Under the pieces are notes generated by a model. It searched no databases and was not told where the DNA came from. It worked only from the letters and a program-made list of their open reading frames with translations. A stretch of DNA of 28,459 nt from JAVKFF01 sp040226215 (GTDB lineage: Bacteria > Pseudomonadota > Alphaproteobacteria > DSM-16000 > Inquilinaceae). Below, piece after piece: positions 1 to 8,989 of the stretch (positions within the stretch are counted from its first letter, which is position 1; every line of letters begins with the position of its first letter). Both the position numbers and the translations under genes were made by a program. The DNA lies in contig JAVKFF010000053.1 of NCBI GenBank assembly GCA_040226215.1, positions 1 to 28,459 on the forward strand, written 5' to 3'.

Positions 1-639
1 GCCGAGGCGGTCGCCCGCGCCGCCCGCACCGCCGGGGGCGAGGGTCCGGTCGTGCTGGCCGACGGCGCCGATGCCACCAATGGCGGCTCGCCGGGCGACA
101 GCACCTGCCTGCTGGCCGAGCTGCTGCGCCAGGATGTCGCCGGCCCGGCCCTGCTGACGCTGGTCGACCCGGCGGCGGTGGCCGCCGCCTGGGCGGCGGG
201 CGAGGGGGCCGAGCTGGAGCTTGCCCTGGGGGCCGGCGTCTCCACCCGCTTCCACCGGCCGGTGACGGCGCGGGTCCGGGTCGACCGGCTGGCCGAGGGC
301 CGTTTCCGGATCGACGGGCACATCTCCGCTGCCGTCGATATCGGCCGCATGGCGGTGCTGACCGTCGGCGGCATCCATATCGTCGCCAGCGAGCATGCGG
401 GCCCGGGCCACCATCCGGCGATCTTCCGCCATGTCGGCCTGGAGCCGCGCGCGGCGCAGATCGTCGTCCTGAAATGCACCGTCGGCCACATGGAGGTCTT
501 CAAGGACATCATGCGCGAGAGCCTCGCCGTCGAGTGCCCGGGCCCGAGCCCATCCTATCTCCACCTGCTGCCGCACCGGCTGGTCGACCGGCCGCTCTAT
601 CCGATCGACCGGGACATGGCCTGGGAGGTGCCCCGATGA
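1..639 (+). CDS. M81 family metallopeptidase (MlrC-like), C-terminal part, 5' end outside window
   Basis: The reading frame is open from the first base, so this is the last 212 residues of a protein that is usually about 480-500 residues long. The piece matches the MlrC C-terminal domain: an ADGADATNGGSPGDST segment near its start (where relatives have D-x-x-D-N-P-G-G-G-x-P-G-D), a central beta-rich stretch, a GGIHIVASEHAG segment, and a proline-rich end with PHRLVDRPLYPID. MlrC was described in microcystin breakdown as a zinc peptidase. Most homologues sit in catabolic clusters with unknown substrates, and that is the likely situation here. The metal-binding N-terminal domain is not in the window, so activity cannot be judged. 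The stop codon overlaps the next start in ATGA, so the gene is translationally coupled to the dehydrogenase behind it. Confidence 0.85.
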   Translation, partial: AEAVARAARTAGGEGPVVLADGADATNGGSPGDSTCLLAELLRQDVAGPALLTLVDPAAVAAAWAAGEGAELELALGAGVSTRFHRPVTARVRVDRLAEGRFRIDGHISAAVDIGRMAVLTVGGIHIVASEHAGPGHHPAIFRHVGLEPRAAQIVVLKCTVGHMEVFKDIMRESLAVECPGPSPSYLHLLPHRLVDRPLYPIDRDMAWEVPR

Positions 640-1424
640 GCGTGACGCTGGATGGCCGCGCCTATGTCGTCACCGGGGCGGCCAGCGGCATCGGCCTCGG
701 CGTCGCCGAGGCGGTGGTGGCGCGCGGCGGCCGCGTCCTGATGGTGGATCTCGATCCGGCAAGGCTGGAGGAGACGGCGCGGCGGCTCGGCGACGTTTCG
801 CGCGCCTTGGCCCTGCCGCTCGACGTGACCGAGCCGGATGCCGGAACCCGCATGGCGGCGGCGGCCGGGGCGGCGTTCGGCCGGCTCGACGGCTTGGTCG
901 CCTGCGCCGGGGTGATCGCGCTGGGGCCGATCATGGACCTGACGCCGGCGACCTGGGACCGCACCCTGGCGATCAACCTGAAGGCCGTCTTCTTCAACGT
1001 CCAGCAGGTGGCGCGGGCGATGCTGGCCAGCGGCGCTGAGGGGGCGATCGTCACCTTCTCCTCCACCTCGGCCCATGGCGCGCGGCCCGGCAACGCCGAT
1101 TACGGGGTCTCCAAGATCGGCGTCGACCACCTGACCCGCTCCTTCGCCATGGCCCTGGCGCCGTCGGGCATCCGGGTCAACGCGGTCAGCCCGGGCCCGG
1201 TGGAGACGCCGATGTGGCAGGAGGTCGACCGCGAGCGCAGCCGCGCCATGGGCGGCAGGCCCGGCACCGCCGCCGCGGCGACCAAGGCGGCGACCCCGCT
1301 CGGCCGCTTCGGCCTGCCGGCCGACATCGCCTCGGTGGTCTGCTTCCTGCTGTCCTCGGAGAGCGGCTTCGTCACCGGCCAGGTGATCGAGGCCGATGGC
1401 GGCTTCATGCTCGCCAATCCCTGA
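636..1424 (+). CDS. Short-chain dehydrogenase/reductase (classical SDR)
   Basis: A 262-residue NAD(P)-dependent oxidoreductase, the usual length for classical SDRs. The Rossmann motif TGAASGIG is at residues 13-20, an ACAG version of the NNAG motif is at 89-92, and the structural Asn is N114. The catalytic serine is in FSSTS (142-145), with Tyr156 and Lys160 in YGVSK. D38 at the end of the second strand suggests preference for NAD(H), which is an inference. The PGPVETPMW segment and the C-terminal GQVIEADGGF are typical. The start at 636 is chosen because it overlaps the upstream stop (ATGA) and gives the standard N-terminus; an in-frame extension upstream to 474 only reads through the preceding gene. 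The substrate is unknown. Coupling to the MlrC homologue suggests that both act on one pathway. Confidence 0.93.
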   Translation: MSVTLDGRAYVVTGAASGIGLGVAEAVVARGGRVLMVDLDPARLEETARRLGDVSRALALPLDVTEPDAGTRMAAAAGAAFGRLDGLVACAGVIALGPIMDLTPATWDRTLAINLKAVFFNVQQVARAMLASGAEGAIVTFSSTSAHGARPGNADYGVSKIGVDHLTRSFAMALAPSGIRVNAVSPGPVETPMWQEVDRERSRAMGGRPGTAAAATKAATPLGRFGLPADIASVVCFLLSSESGFVTGQVIEADGGFMLANP

Positions 1425-1446
1425 CCCTCCTCCGGGCGGGACCGCG

Positions 1447-3663
1447 TCAGGACATGGCGAACGGCGCCGGGTCGTTGAAGCGGGTGAGCACGTTTGCGGT
1501 GATGCGGGCGATCGGGTTGTCGCCGGCATTCCAGCCCAGGCTGCCGCTCCAGGCGATCGAGCCGACGGAGAAGACGGCGCCGCCGCCCGGCGTCTCGAAG
1601 AACACCATGTCGGCGCGCAGCGGGTCGGGCGCGTCCGGGTCGGTCGACGGCAGGATGTCGACGATCGAGCCGACCATCAGGTCGAACAGGTTGGAGTGGC
1701 CGCCGGAGGAGGCGAGCACCAGGGCGTGGGCGGGGGAGCCGAGTTTGCGGTCATAGCGGTCGATCTCGTACCCGGCGGCGCCGCCCATCAGGATGCCGAA
1801 ATCGCCGATCACCCGGTCCGGCACGCCCTCGAGGATGAAGGCGGCGCGCGGATTGTCTGCGTCTGGCCGGCGGAAATAGGGGGCCGAGGCGTCGAAACCC
1901 TGGGTGATGTAGCCGACCCCGGCGATCATCTGCGGCGGTCGGCCGACCCGCGACCAGGAGCCGCCGGGCTCCGGCACGCTGGAGAAGACCTGCTCGCCGG
2001 CACCACCGGCCCAGATGCGCTCCATGCCCGTGCGGCGGACCTCGACGGCCGAGGGCCGGTCGGGATGATAGGCGGTGCGCCAGAAAAAACCGTTGCCGCC
2101 GAGATACATCAGCCGCCCGCCCTGGCGCAGCCAGCCCTCCAGCGCGTCCAGCATCGGCGTCGACCAGTATTCGGGGTGCGAGCCGGTGAGCACGGTGCGG
2201 TAGCCGGCCAGCGCCGCGCCGCCCTCCCGGTGCAGATCCTCGTCGGTGAGGATGTCGAGGTCGAAGCCGGCCGCCTCGGCCCAGGCGATGATCAGCATGT
2301 CCTGGCAGAACTTGTAGATCCGCCCCTTGGGCCGGAAATTCGTCACCGGGCGGTCGAGGCTGGAATAGAGCACGATCGAGCCGTCGGTGTGGTTGTCGTA
2401 GGTCGACTTGCCGAGACCTGGATGGGAGAGCAGCAGCAAATCGGTCTCGTCCAGCACCGTCAGCCGGCCATGGATCAGCTCGTTCCACTGGCCGGTGATC
2501 CTGACCGTCAGGTTGGCGTAGGCCGAATAGGTGCAGGTCGGCACCAGGAACACCGCGTCGGCCTGGCGCTGTCCGGCGGGCGGGCGCACGAAGAACGGCA
2601 CGAAGAATTCCGCCTCCCCGGCGCTGAGGCGCACGGCGTAGCAGCCCGACGGCCAGTCGGCCCCGGCGGTGACTGTGAAATCGTTTTCCCAGCCGGCGTC
2701 GATGAGGTCGTGGTCGGGGAAATGGATGGCGCCGTAATGGGCCGGGTTGGCCCGCCAGTCGATCTCGCCGGTGTCCCAGAGCGAGCCGGTGACGCCCCGC
2801 GCCGGCATGTTGTGCAGGACGCCGTCATGACCGTTCCCGGAGACGTCGACCGCGCGCTCGCTGTCGATCGCCCGGGCGAAATCCCAGTCGGCCACCGCCG
2901 GCCGAGGCGCTGCCCGGTCCGGCGCCAGGCGGCAGAGCGCCAGGCGCTCCGCCTCGTCGGACCAGCCGGCGAGCCAGCGGGGGCGTTCCAGGCGGCCATT
3001 GAAGACGCCGGCGGGGTTGCCGTCGGCGTCGCGGCCGGCGGCGAGCCGCAGCGAGCCGGGCGCCAGGCGGAGCGGCCCGGCCAGGCGGCCCTCGTCGCTC
3101 GCCACCGCCGCCGGATCGAGCCTGTGGCCGGGCAGCCCGGTGACGCTGGCGGCGACGCGGCCATCGGCCGGATCGATGGCGATGGCGAGCGCTGACCAGC
3201 CGTCGGTCGGGCAGGAGAGAGCGGACCGCCAGCGCGTCGGTCCGTCGGGGCCAGCCGCCTCGACCAACAGCGTGCCGTCGTCGTCGAGCGCGATCTCGAC
3301 GCCGGCGGCGCGGCCGCCATCCAGCGTCGACACCAGCACCCGCGGCCCGCCGGACAGCAGCGTTGGCAGCAGGCGGAGAGTCACGGTGAAGGGCGCGCGT
3401 CCGGCGAAAGCGTCGGCGGTCACCCCCTCGACATAGGAGCCGAGGACCAGCGGCTGCACCCGGGCGGGATGCGGCCCGTTGGCCGGGCTGTCGACCGGAT
3501 CGGCGCGATAGGGATAGGCGTGCGGCGGCGGGCCGACATCGGGCGCGATCAGCCGCACCACCTCGGCGGTGTAGCTCTCCACGCCCTCGGCGCTGACCTT
3601 GATGGCGATCGTCTCGCCGGCCCGCAGCGATCGGCGGTCGGCATAGCCCATGACCACGGCCAT
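1447..3663 (-). CDS. N,N-dimethylformamidase-like amidohydrolase, large (beta) subunit
   Basis: A 738-residue protein, close to the roughly 760 residues of the Paracoccus dimethylformamidase large subunit. That family hydrolyses N-substituted amides with a mononuclear iron held by two tyrosines and a glutamate. Matching elements are visible: CTYSAYAN (Tyr379 and Tyr382), STYDNH (Tyr422) and GSHPEYWS (His496, Glu498). These reproduce the Tyr, Tyr and His-Pro-Glu pattern in the same order and with similar spacing. The N-terminal 300 residues look like beta-sandwich and LamG-like sequence; the C-terminal half is the catalytic part, with GGRLMYLGGNGFFWR at 515-529. The start follows the small-subunit stop after one base, so the subunits should be made together. 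The true substrate need not be dimethylformamide: the operon begins with an enolase-superfamily gene, which is not part of known DMF degradation. Confidence 0.88.
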   Translation of the reverse strand: MAVVMGYADRRSLRAGETIAIKVSAEGVESYTAEVVRLIAPDVGPPPHAYPYRADPVDSPANGPHPARVQPLVLGSYVEGVTADAFAGRAPFTVTLRLLPTLLSGGPRVLVSTLDGGRAAGVEIALDDDGTLLVEAAGPDGPTRWRSALSCPTDGWSALAIAIDPADGRVAASVTGLPGHRLDPAAVASDEGRLAGPLRLAPGSLRLAAGRDADGNPAGVFNGRLERPRWLAGWSDEAERLALCRLAPDRAAPRPAVADWDFARAIDSERAVDVSGNGHDGVLHNMPARGVTGSLWDTGEIDWRANPAHYGAIHFPDHDLIDAGWENDFTVTAGADWPSGCYAVRLSAGEAEFFVPFFVRPPAGQRQADAVFLVPTCTYSAYANLTVRITGQWNELIHGRLTVLDETDLLLLSHPGLGKSTYDNHTDGSIVLYSSLDRPVTNFRPKGRIYKFCQDMLIIAWAEAAGFDLDILTDEDLHREGGAALAGYRTVLTGSHPEYWSTPMLDALEGWLRQGGRLMYLGGNGFFWRTAYHPDRPSAVEVRRTGMERIWAGGAGEQVFSSVPEPGGSWSRVGRPPQMIAGVGYITQGFDASAPYFRRPDADNPRAAFILEGVPDRVIGDFGILMGGAAGYEIDRYDRKLGSPAHALVLASSGGHSNLFDLMVGSIVDILPSTDPDAPDPLRADMVFFETPGGGAVFSVGSIAWSGSLGWNAGDNPIARITANVLTRFNDPAPFAMS

Positions 3664-3664
3664 G

Positions 3665-3973
3665 TCAGGCGCCCTCCGGGTCGAAGCCGTAGCGGTCCTG
3701 CCAGCGCCGGCGGAAGACGTGCCATTCGGCGTCCTCTATCCGCGTGAAGACGGTGTCGCGCTCGACCGTCCAGGTCAGCGGCCGGGTGGTCGAGAAGTGG
3801 GCGAGCGCCCAGCGCCGGTGCTGTTCGACCATGTAGAGGAAGGGCTTGCCCTCGATCGGCTCGGCGCGGAACCGGTCCAGCAGCGCCTGCAGGTCGGCGG
3901 AGTGCTGGCCGAAAGGCCGGATGCGGAACTCCTCGACGATGCCGCGCCAGTTGGCCGGGGGCGTCTCGGTCAT
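3665..3973 (-). CDS. N,N-dimethylformamidase-like small (alpha) subunit
   Basis: A 102-residue protein directly upstream of the large subunit. From memory of the Paracoccus/Alcaligenes small subunit (about 130 residues), the same ordered features occur: a PFG motif (residues 20-22), an LQ followed by FR-x-x-P-x-x-GK (28-43), a tyrosine after the GK, and a C-terminal VFRRRW (86-91). It lacks about 30 residues at the N-terminus relative to the DMFase subunit. The start codon overlaps the stop of the enolase-family gene (ATGA), and its stop lies one base before the large-subunit start. In the characterised enzyme the small subunit is needed for the alpha2-beta2 assembly; the same role is inferred here. 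The assignment rests on motif order and position, not on a computed alignment. Confidence 0.72.
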   Translation of the reverse strand: MTETPPANWRGIVEEFRIRPFGQHSADLQALLDRFRAEPIEGKPFLYMVEQHRRWALAHFSTTRPLTWTVERDTVFTRIEDAEWHVFRRRWQDRYGFDPEGA

Positions 3974-5097
3974 GCCACCTGGTACTTCTCGATCACCGCC
4001 CGCTTCGGCGTGACGCCGAGGCCAGGGCCCTCGGGCGCGACGGCCCAGCCGTCGACCGGGTCGACGGGATTGTCGACCAGTTCGTGCTGCATCGGGTTCT
4101 CCAGCGGCTTGAACTCAAACAGCAGCGCCGCGCGGCTGGTCAGCGACAGGTGCAGGCTCGCCGCCGAGGTGACGGCGGTCGACCAGGCATGGGCGTTGAC
4201 GTGCCGGCGATGGGCGTCGACCAGCTCGGCCACCTTGCGGAAACCGGTCACGCCCTGGGCCCGGCCGGGGTCGATGCCGACCACGTCGACCGTGCCGGTC
4301 TCCAGCCGGCGCCGGTACTGCATCACCGTCCAGTCGCGCTCGCCGGCGGCGATCAACGTGCTGGCATCGGCGCGCAGCCGGGCATGGGCCTCGATGTCGT
4401 CCGGGTGGAAGGGCTCCTCGATCCAGGTGATCTGCGCCTCTTCCTCGAAACGGCGGGTCAGGCGCAGCACCGTGGAGACGTCGTAGGTCACGGCGTTGCC
4501 GAGATCGCACATGATGCCGGGACCGGGCCCCATCGCCTCGCGCACCAGCCGCACGAACTGCGCGTCATGTTCCGGGTCGCGGCCCAGATGCGCCTCCCCC
4601 TTCTTCCCGAAGCCGAACTTGACCGACTGGAAGCCTTTCGCGACATAGCCGGCGAGTTCCGCCGCACCGGCCTCCGGATCCTTCTTCGAGGGATGGGTGG
4701 AGGCGTTGGCTGGCAGCCGGTCGTGGACCTTGCCGCCGAGCAGCCGGTAGAGGGGCTGGCCGAGCAGCCGACCCTTCAGATCCCACAATGCCATGTCGAT
4801 GGCGCTCATGGCGAAACTGGCGATACCGCCCTCGCCATACCACCACAGATGGCCGGCCATACGCTGCCACAGCCGCTCGACGTCCAGCGCATCCTCGCCG
4901 ATCATTAGTGGAGCCAAGCCCTCCTCGGCGACGGTCCTCGTCGCGCGGCATGCCTCCGGCCACATGGCAATACCCTCGCCCCAGCCTTCGGCGCCGGAGC
5001 TGTCGGTGACGCAGACCAGCATGGTCATGCGCATGGCGCCATAATCGTTCGGTTCCGGGTAGCGCAGGATGAAAGTCTCGATCGATCGGATCGTCAT
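3970..5097 (-). CDS. Enolase superfamily enzyme, mandelate racemase / acid-sugar dehydratase subgroup
   Basis: A member of the mandelate racemase/muconate lactonizing family. Numbered from an in-frame GTG two codons upstream (5103), the Mg2+ ligands are Asp200 (CDLGNAV), Glu229 (WIEEPF) and Glu255 (GERDW). The bases are Lys162 (VKFGFGKK) and a His-Asp pair, His305 (VNAHAW) with Asp278 (GIDPGR). The His-Asp pair places it in the mandelate-racemase subgroup, which mostly abstracts the alpha proton of a carboxylate and often dehydrates acid sugars. I prefer the ATG at 5097 (375 residues), because the GTG leaves almost no leader after the predicted transcription start. It is the first gene of the leftward operon controlled by the operator at 5108-5119 and is coupled to the amidase small subunit by a 4-base overlap. 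The substrate is unknown. Confidence 0.9.
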   Translation of the reverse strand: MTIRSIETFILRYPEPNDYGAMRMTMLVCVTDSSGAEGWGEGIAMWPEACRATRTVAEEGLAPLMIGEDALDVERLWQRMAGHLWWYGEGGIASFAMSAIDMALWDLKGRLLGQPLYRLLGGKVHDRLPANASTHPSKKDPEAGAAELAGYVAKGFQSVKFGFGKKGEAHLGRDPEHDAQFVRLVREAMGPGPGIMCDLGNAVTYDVSTVLRLTRRFEEEAQITWIEEPFHPDDIEAHARLRADASTLIAAGERDWTVMQYRRRLETGTVDVVGIDPGRAQGVTGFRKVAELVDAHRRHVNAHAWSTAVTSAASLHLSLTSRAALLFEFKPLENPMQHELVDNPVDPVDGWAVAPEGPGLGVTPKRAVIEKYQVA

Positions 5098-5107
5098 GAG
5101 CACCCAT

Positions 5108-5119
5108 TGAAACGTTTCA
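5108..5119. promoter_or_regulatory. LacI/GalR-family operator (perfect 12-bp palindrome)
   Basis: TGAAACGTTTCA is an exact palindrome with a central CG, the hallmark of LacI/GalR-family operators. It ends 10 bases before the ATG of the enolase-family gene and covers the predicted transcription start of the leftward operon, which is a repressing position. No LacI-family gene lies in this window, so the regulator is encoded elsewhere. Confidence 0.75.
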
Positions 5120-5123
5120 TCGT

Positions 5124-5152
5124 CTTCTAGCGATTAGATACTGCAGCGTCAA
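5124..5152 (-). promoter_or_regulatory. Predicted sigma70-type promoter of the enolase/amidase operon
   Basis: Reading leftward, TTGACG (5152-5147) and TAGAAG (5129-5124) are separated by exactly 17 bases. The -35 matches consensus at 5 of 6 positions and the -10 at 4 of 6. Transcription would begin near 5117, inside the operator, with a leader of about 20 bases. This is based on pattern only. Confidence 0.5.
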
Positions 5153-5390
5153 TGCGGAGTGCGTGCTCAAAACGGGCTTGTCGCCATGATATTGGCGATC
5201 GCGCCTGATGGCACGGCATGACCGGGCGCAGAAGTTCAAGAGCTTTTAGGCTAAGTTGAACCTTAAGACATCGAGGCCGTGCGTGCTTTCAATGCCCGAG
5301 TACTGCATGTGCGAGAATCGACCTGCTGCTATGTGCTTGATCTCACGGTTTGATGGTGTGGTCCTTTCGAGTGACTGGAAGGAAGCACTC
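5153..5390. other. Non-coding spacer between the amidase operon and the IS remnants
   Basis: I see no convincing gene here. The frame of the following transposase remnant is open back to 5256, but its translation before 5391 resembles nothing. The base composition is less GC-rich than in the flanking operons. I could not find clear terminal inverted repeats of an insertion sequence. Confidence 0.5.
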
Positions 5391-5702
5391 TTGGACAAGT
5401 TCGTCACGGGAGCGCCACGACCACGCACGCCGTCCGCGCTGCAATACAGCGATCGCAAGCATCGCGCGGAGGCGCTGAGCAAGGAGCATGGAATCAACTC
5501 CACGACCGTCGCCAAGTGGCGGAAGCGGGCGACGGTCGAGGACCTGAAAACCGGGCCGAAGGAACCACGCTCCACGGTTTTGAACGAGGCCGAGGAGGCG
5601 ATGGTCGTGGCTTTCCGGCGGCACGCGCTGCTACCGCTGGATGATTGCCTCTATGCTCTACAGGCTTCGCTTCTGCACCTGACGCGGTCGACGCTGCATC
5701 GC
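5391..5702 (+). pseudogene. IS481-type transposase, N-terminal fragment
   Basis: About 104 residues match the N-terminus of IS481-family transposases. There is a helix-turn-helix with EHGINSTTVAKWRKR, then VEDLKTGPKEPRSTVL, then VAFRRHALLPLDDCLYALQ and LTRSTLHR. The likely original start is the TTG at 5391, preceded by GGAAGGAAG. Just after LTRSTLHR (5702) the sequence stops resembling the family, and the whole catalytic DDE domain is missing, so the gene is dead. An opposite-strand IS3-type remnant lies immediately beyond, which suggests that a second insertion or a deletion removed the rest. Confidence 0.8.
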
Positions 5703-5791
5703 TTTGAGGGGGTCCCCGTCGTTCGGACAGATTGGCGGATTCTAGTATGCTCTTCCCAGATGTCGTTCATGCCGCCAGTCTGCCGCTTACA

Positions 5792-6078
5792 CTTACCCGA
5801 AGCGAAGTAGTGCAACGCGACCCGATTGTCCTTCATCCACGCAACGATGGCGGTCGAGGTGAACTGCGTGCCATGATCTGAAACGATCGTTCCCGGCTTG
5901 CCCAAGTGGCCGATAAGATCGGTCAGATCGCGCGAGGCGACGGCCAGAGATCGATGTGTTGGGTCGCGCAGCCAGGCACTCCGGCGTCACGTCGCCGACG
6001 ATATTGAGCACCGCGAACTGTCGCCCAAAGCAGCGCCTCGCTGATCCCGTGCTGGCGGCCTAGATTGACTTGCGCCTG
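5792..6078 (-). pseudogene. IS3-type transposase (OrfB integrase core) remnant, frameshifted and internally deleted
   Basis: Reading leftward from 6029, the sequence encodes FGRQFAVLNIVGDVTPECLA and then NTSISGRRLAR. A one-base loss near 5930 shifts the frame, and it resumes as DLTDLIGHLGKPGTIVSDHG followed by TQFTS and HYFASGK. These are the first two catalytic segments (D and D) of the IS3 OrfB DDE integrase; the third, with the glutamate, is absent because similarity ends at 5792. Just upstream (6078-6030) a short VNLGRQHGISEA resembles an OrfA helix-turn-helix, fused directly to OrfB by an internal deletion. It is non-functional. Confidence 0.75.
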
Positions 6079-6297
6079 ACCAGCTCCCCCAGTCGATCTC
6101 TCAGTTAAGGTGGGAGTCCGCGACCAGTGTCGCTGAGCAAACAATTTCAGAGTGAGACGGTTTCGGGGGAGCAGGTTGCCACCGAAGTGTTCCAATTCGC
6201 CGGGCGTGCCAGGGTGACTGCGGTGAAAGGGGTGACGTCATGCTGCAACATAATGACCGCACTTGACACATTCTGAAATTTATTGAAAAAAGCTGGA
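6079..6297. promoter_or_regulatory. Leader/control region of the acid-sugar operon, promoter not resolved
   Basis: This gap holds no gene. Possible signals are CATAAT (6249-6254), a good -10 but with no matching -35; TTGACA (6263-6268), a perfect -35 with no good -10 at 16-18 bases; and the palindrome TGACGTCA (6233-6240). I cannot choose between them. The downstream DeoR-family protein would be expected to act here. Confidence 0.3.
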
Positions 6298-7418
<1,121 letters not shown>

Positions 7419-7422
<4 letters not shown>

Positions 7423-8414
7423 ACACCCAGACCAAGACCCTGTTGACCAGCAGCGCGCTGGCCGCCGCGATCGTCGTGTCGACCGGCACGGCGGGGGCTC
7501 AGGAGTTCCAGTTCGTCCATGCGAGCCTGAACCCCAGCAACCACATCGACTATCCGGTCAACATGGATTTCGTGAACCGGGTGGAAGAGCTGAGCGATGG
7601 CCGCATCGCCTTCGAGGTCTTCGAGGGTGGCGTGCTGGGCGACGAGCGCGAGATGATGGAGCAGATCGCCACCGGCACGATCTCCACGGCGCGGCTGGCG
7701 CCGGCCGTGATGAGCTCGATCTGCCCGGAGATGTCCATGCTCAATCTCCCCTTCCTCTATGAGAATGGCGAGGAACTGCTGGAGGTGGCACGGTCCGACG
7801 ATTTCGACGCGATCTGCGGCGAGGTGCTCGTTGGCGAGGGCATCCGCCCGCTCGACTACTGGTGGATGGGCGTGCGCGACGTCTACGCCTCGGTGCCGAT
7901 CGAGAGTCTTGAGGATGTCGCGGGCGTGAAGCTGCGCACCTGGCAGGATCCCTACGTGCTCGCCGCCTGGGAGGCGCTGGGCGCGATCCCGACGCCGATC
8001 TCCTTCAGCGAGCTCTATACCGCCATGCAGACCGGCACCGTCGATGGCGCAGAGGGTTGGGCGGCCAGCTACAACTCCCGCAGTTTCTATGAAGTGGCGC
8101 CGCATCTGACGCGCATCGGCTACATCCACATCGCCAGCGCCCTGGTGATCTCCGAGCAGGCCTGGCAGAGCCTGCCGGCGGACCTGCAGGCGGTTGTCGC
8201 GCAAGCGGCGGCGGAGAACGCCGAGTTTGCCTACGAGACCTTCAGCGCCGAGCAGAACAGCATCTACGACCGCGCACGGGAAGTGGCGACGGTTCACGAC
8301 CTGACGGACATCGAGGCCTGGCGTGAGGCCACGGCTCCGGTGATCCAGCGCTTCGCCGAGGACTATCCGGGACCGGCCGGCGATCTGGCCTTGTCGCTGG
8401 CCGACGGCGAGTAG
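7419..8414 (+). CDS. dctP: TRAP transporter substrate-binding protein DctP
   Basis: A periplasmic binding protein of 331 residues. It has a signal peptide with a hydrophobic core (about residues 8-22) and a probable cleavage after Ala27 (AGA-QEF). The conserved DctP arginine that grips the ligand carboxylate is Arg173 in GVKLRTWQ, and the family segment ELYTAMQTGTVDGAEGW follows (198-214). A GGGAGGAAG ribosome site precedes the ATG, which overlaps the pdxA2 stop. It should capture the carboxylate substrate, probably a four-carbon sugar acid judging from the kinase and dehydrogenase in the operon. The exact ligand cannot be read from the sequence. Confidence 0.93.
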
Positions 8415-8423
8415 GTCATCGAA

Positions 8424-8450
8424 CCGGCGGCGGGCATCACCCGCCGCCGG
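8424..8450 (+). terminator. Intercistronic hairpin between dctP and dctQ (attenuator or mRNA-stabilising)
   Basis: Two perfectly complementary 11-base arms, CCGGCGGCGGG (8424-8434) and CCCGCCGCCGG (8440-8450), flank a five-base CATCA loop. No run of T follows, so it is probably not a full terminator. Placed just after the binding-protein gene, it would protect the 5' transcript or lower expression of the membrane genes, as is common for binding-protein-dependent transporters. Confidence 0.75.
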
Positions 8451-8476
8451 CTTCCCGATCGCGAGGCATTTCCCCC

Positions 8477-8989
8477 ATGCACGAGACCGTCGACCGGCTG
8501 ATCGCGCGGATCATCGAGGTGATCACCGGGCTGCTGGTTCTGCTGATCGCCGGCGTCCTGCTCGTGCAGGTGCTGGGTCGGCACCTGCTCCAGTACCCCT
8601 TCTCCTGGCCGGAGGAGGTGGCGGGTTTCCTGTTCGTCTGGTTGATCTTCCTGGGCGCCGGCGTCGCCTATCGGCGCGGCGGGCTGATCGGCATCGACTG
8701 GCTGCTGTCGAAGGCTTCGTCGCGCCTCGCCGCGGCAATCAAGCTCGTTTCTGACCTGACGGTGCTGGCCCTGCTGGTCGGGCTGGTGTGGACCGGTGTG
8801 GAGGCGACAGTCGGCGTCGCCGGGACCAGCACCACCGTGCTGCGTTTTTCCTGGGGCTGGGTCTACCTGGCTTTTCCGATCGGCTGCGGCCTGCTGCTGT
8901 TCGCCTTCGCGCGCGACATCGCCCGCGACCTCCATCGCCTGCGAACCGGCGGGCACGAGAACCACGAGCGAGAGGACGACCATACCTGA
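8477..8989 (+). CDS. dctQ: TRAP transporter small permease DctQ
   Basis: A 170-residue inner-membrane protein with four hydrophobic segments (about residues 12-34, 46-65, 86-107 and 124-145), the DctQ topology. Typical features are the N-terminal VLLVQVLGRHLLQYPFSWPE and the FLFVWLIFLGAGVAYRRG stretch. The C-terminus is charged and cytoplasmic. It forms the membrane complex with DctM. The stop overlaps the dctM start by one base (TGATG), so the two are translationally coupled; the 62-base gap before it carries the hairpin. Confidence 0.92.
   Translation: MHETVDRLIARIIEVITGLLVLLIAGVLLVQVLGRHLLQYPFSWPEEVAGFLFVWLIFLGAGVAYRRGGLIGIDWLLSKASSRLAAAIKLVSDLTVLALLVGLVWTGVEATVGVAGTSTTVLRFSWGWVYLAFPIGCGLLLFAFARDIARDLHRLRTGGHENHEREDDHT

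Noticed and set aside
1447..3195. A long open + strand frame opposite the large amidase subunit
   Set aside because: Its translation is low-complexity, rich in Gly, Ala, Arg and Val, with no family motif. It mirrors the codon bias of the real minus-strand gene.
5651..5791. Continuation of the IS3-type frame beyond HYFASGK (NDIWEEHTRIRQ and onward)
   Set aside because: The sequence after residue GK no longer resembles an IS3 integrase and the catalytic glutamate region is missing. I treat it as junction sequence, not transposase.
5300..6062. Terminal inverted repeats or target duplications of an intact IS
   Set aside because: I looked for matching ends around both transposase fragments and found none I could defend. 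The elements appear truncated.
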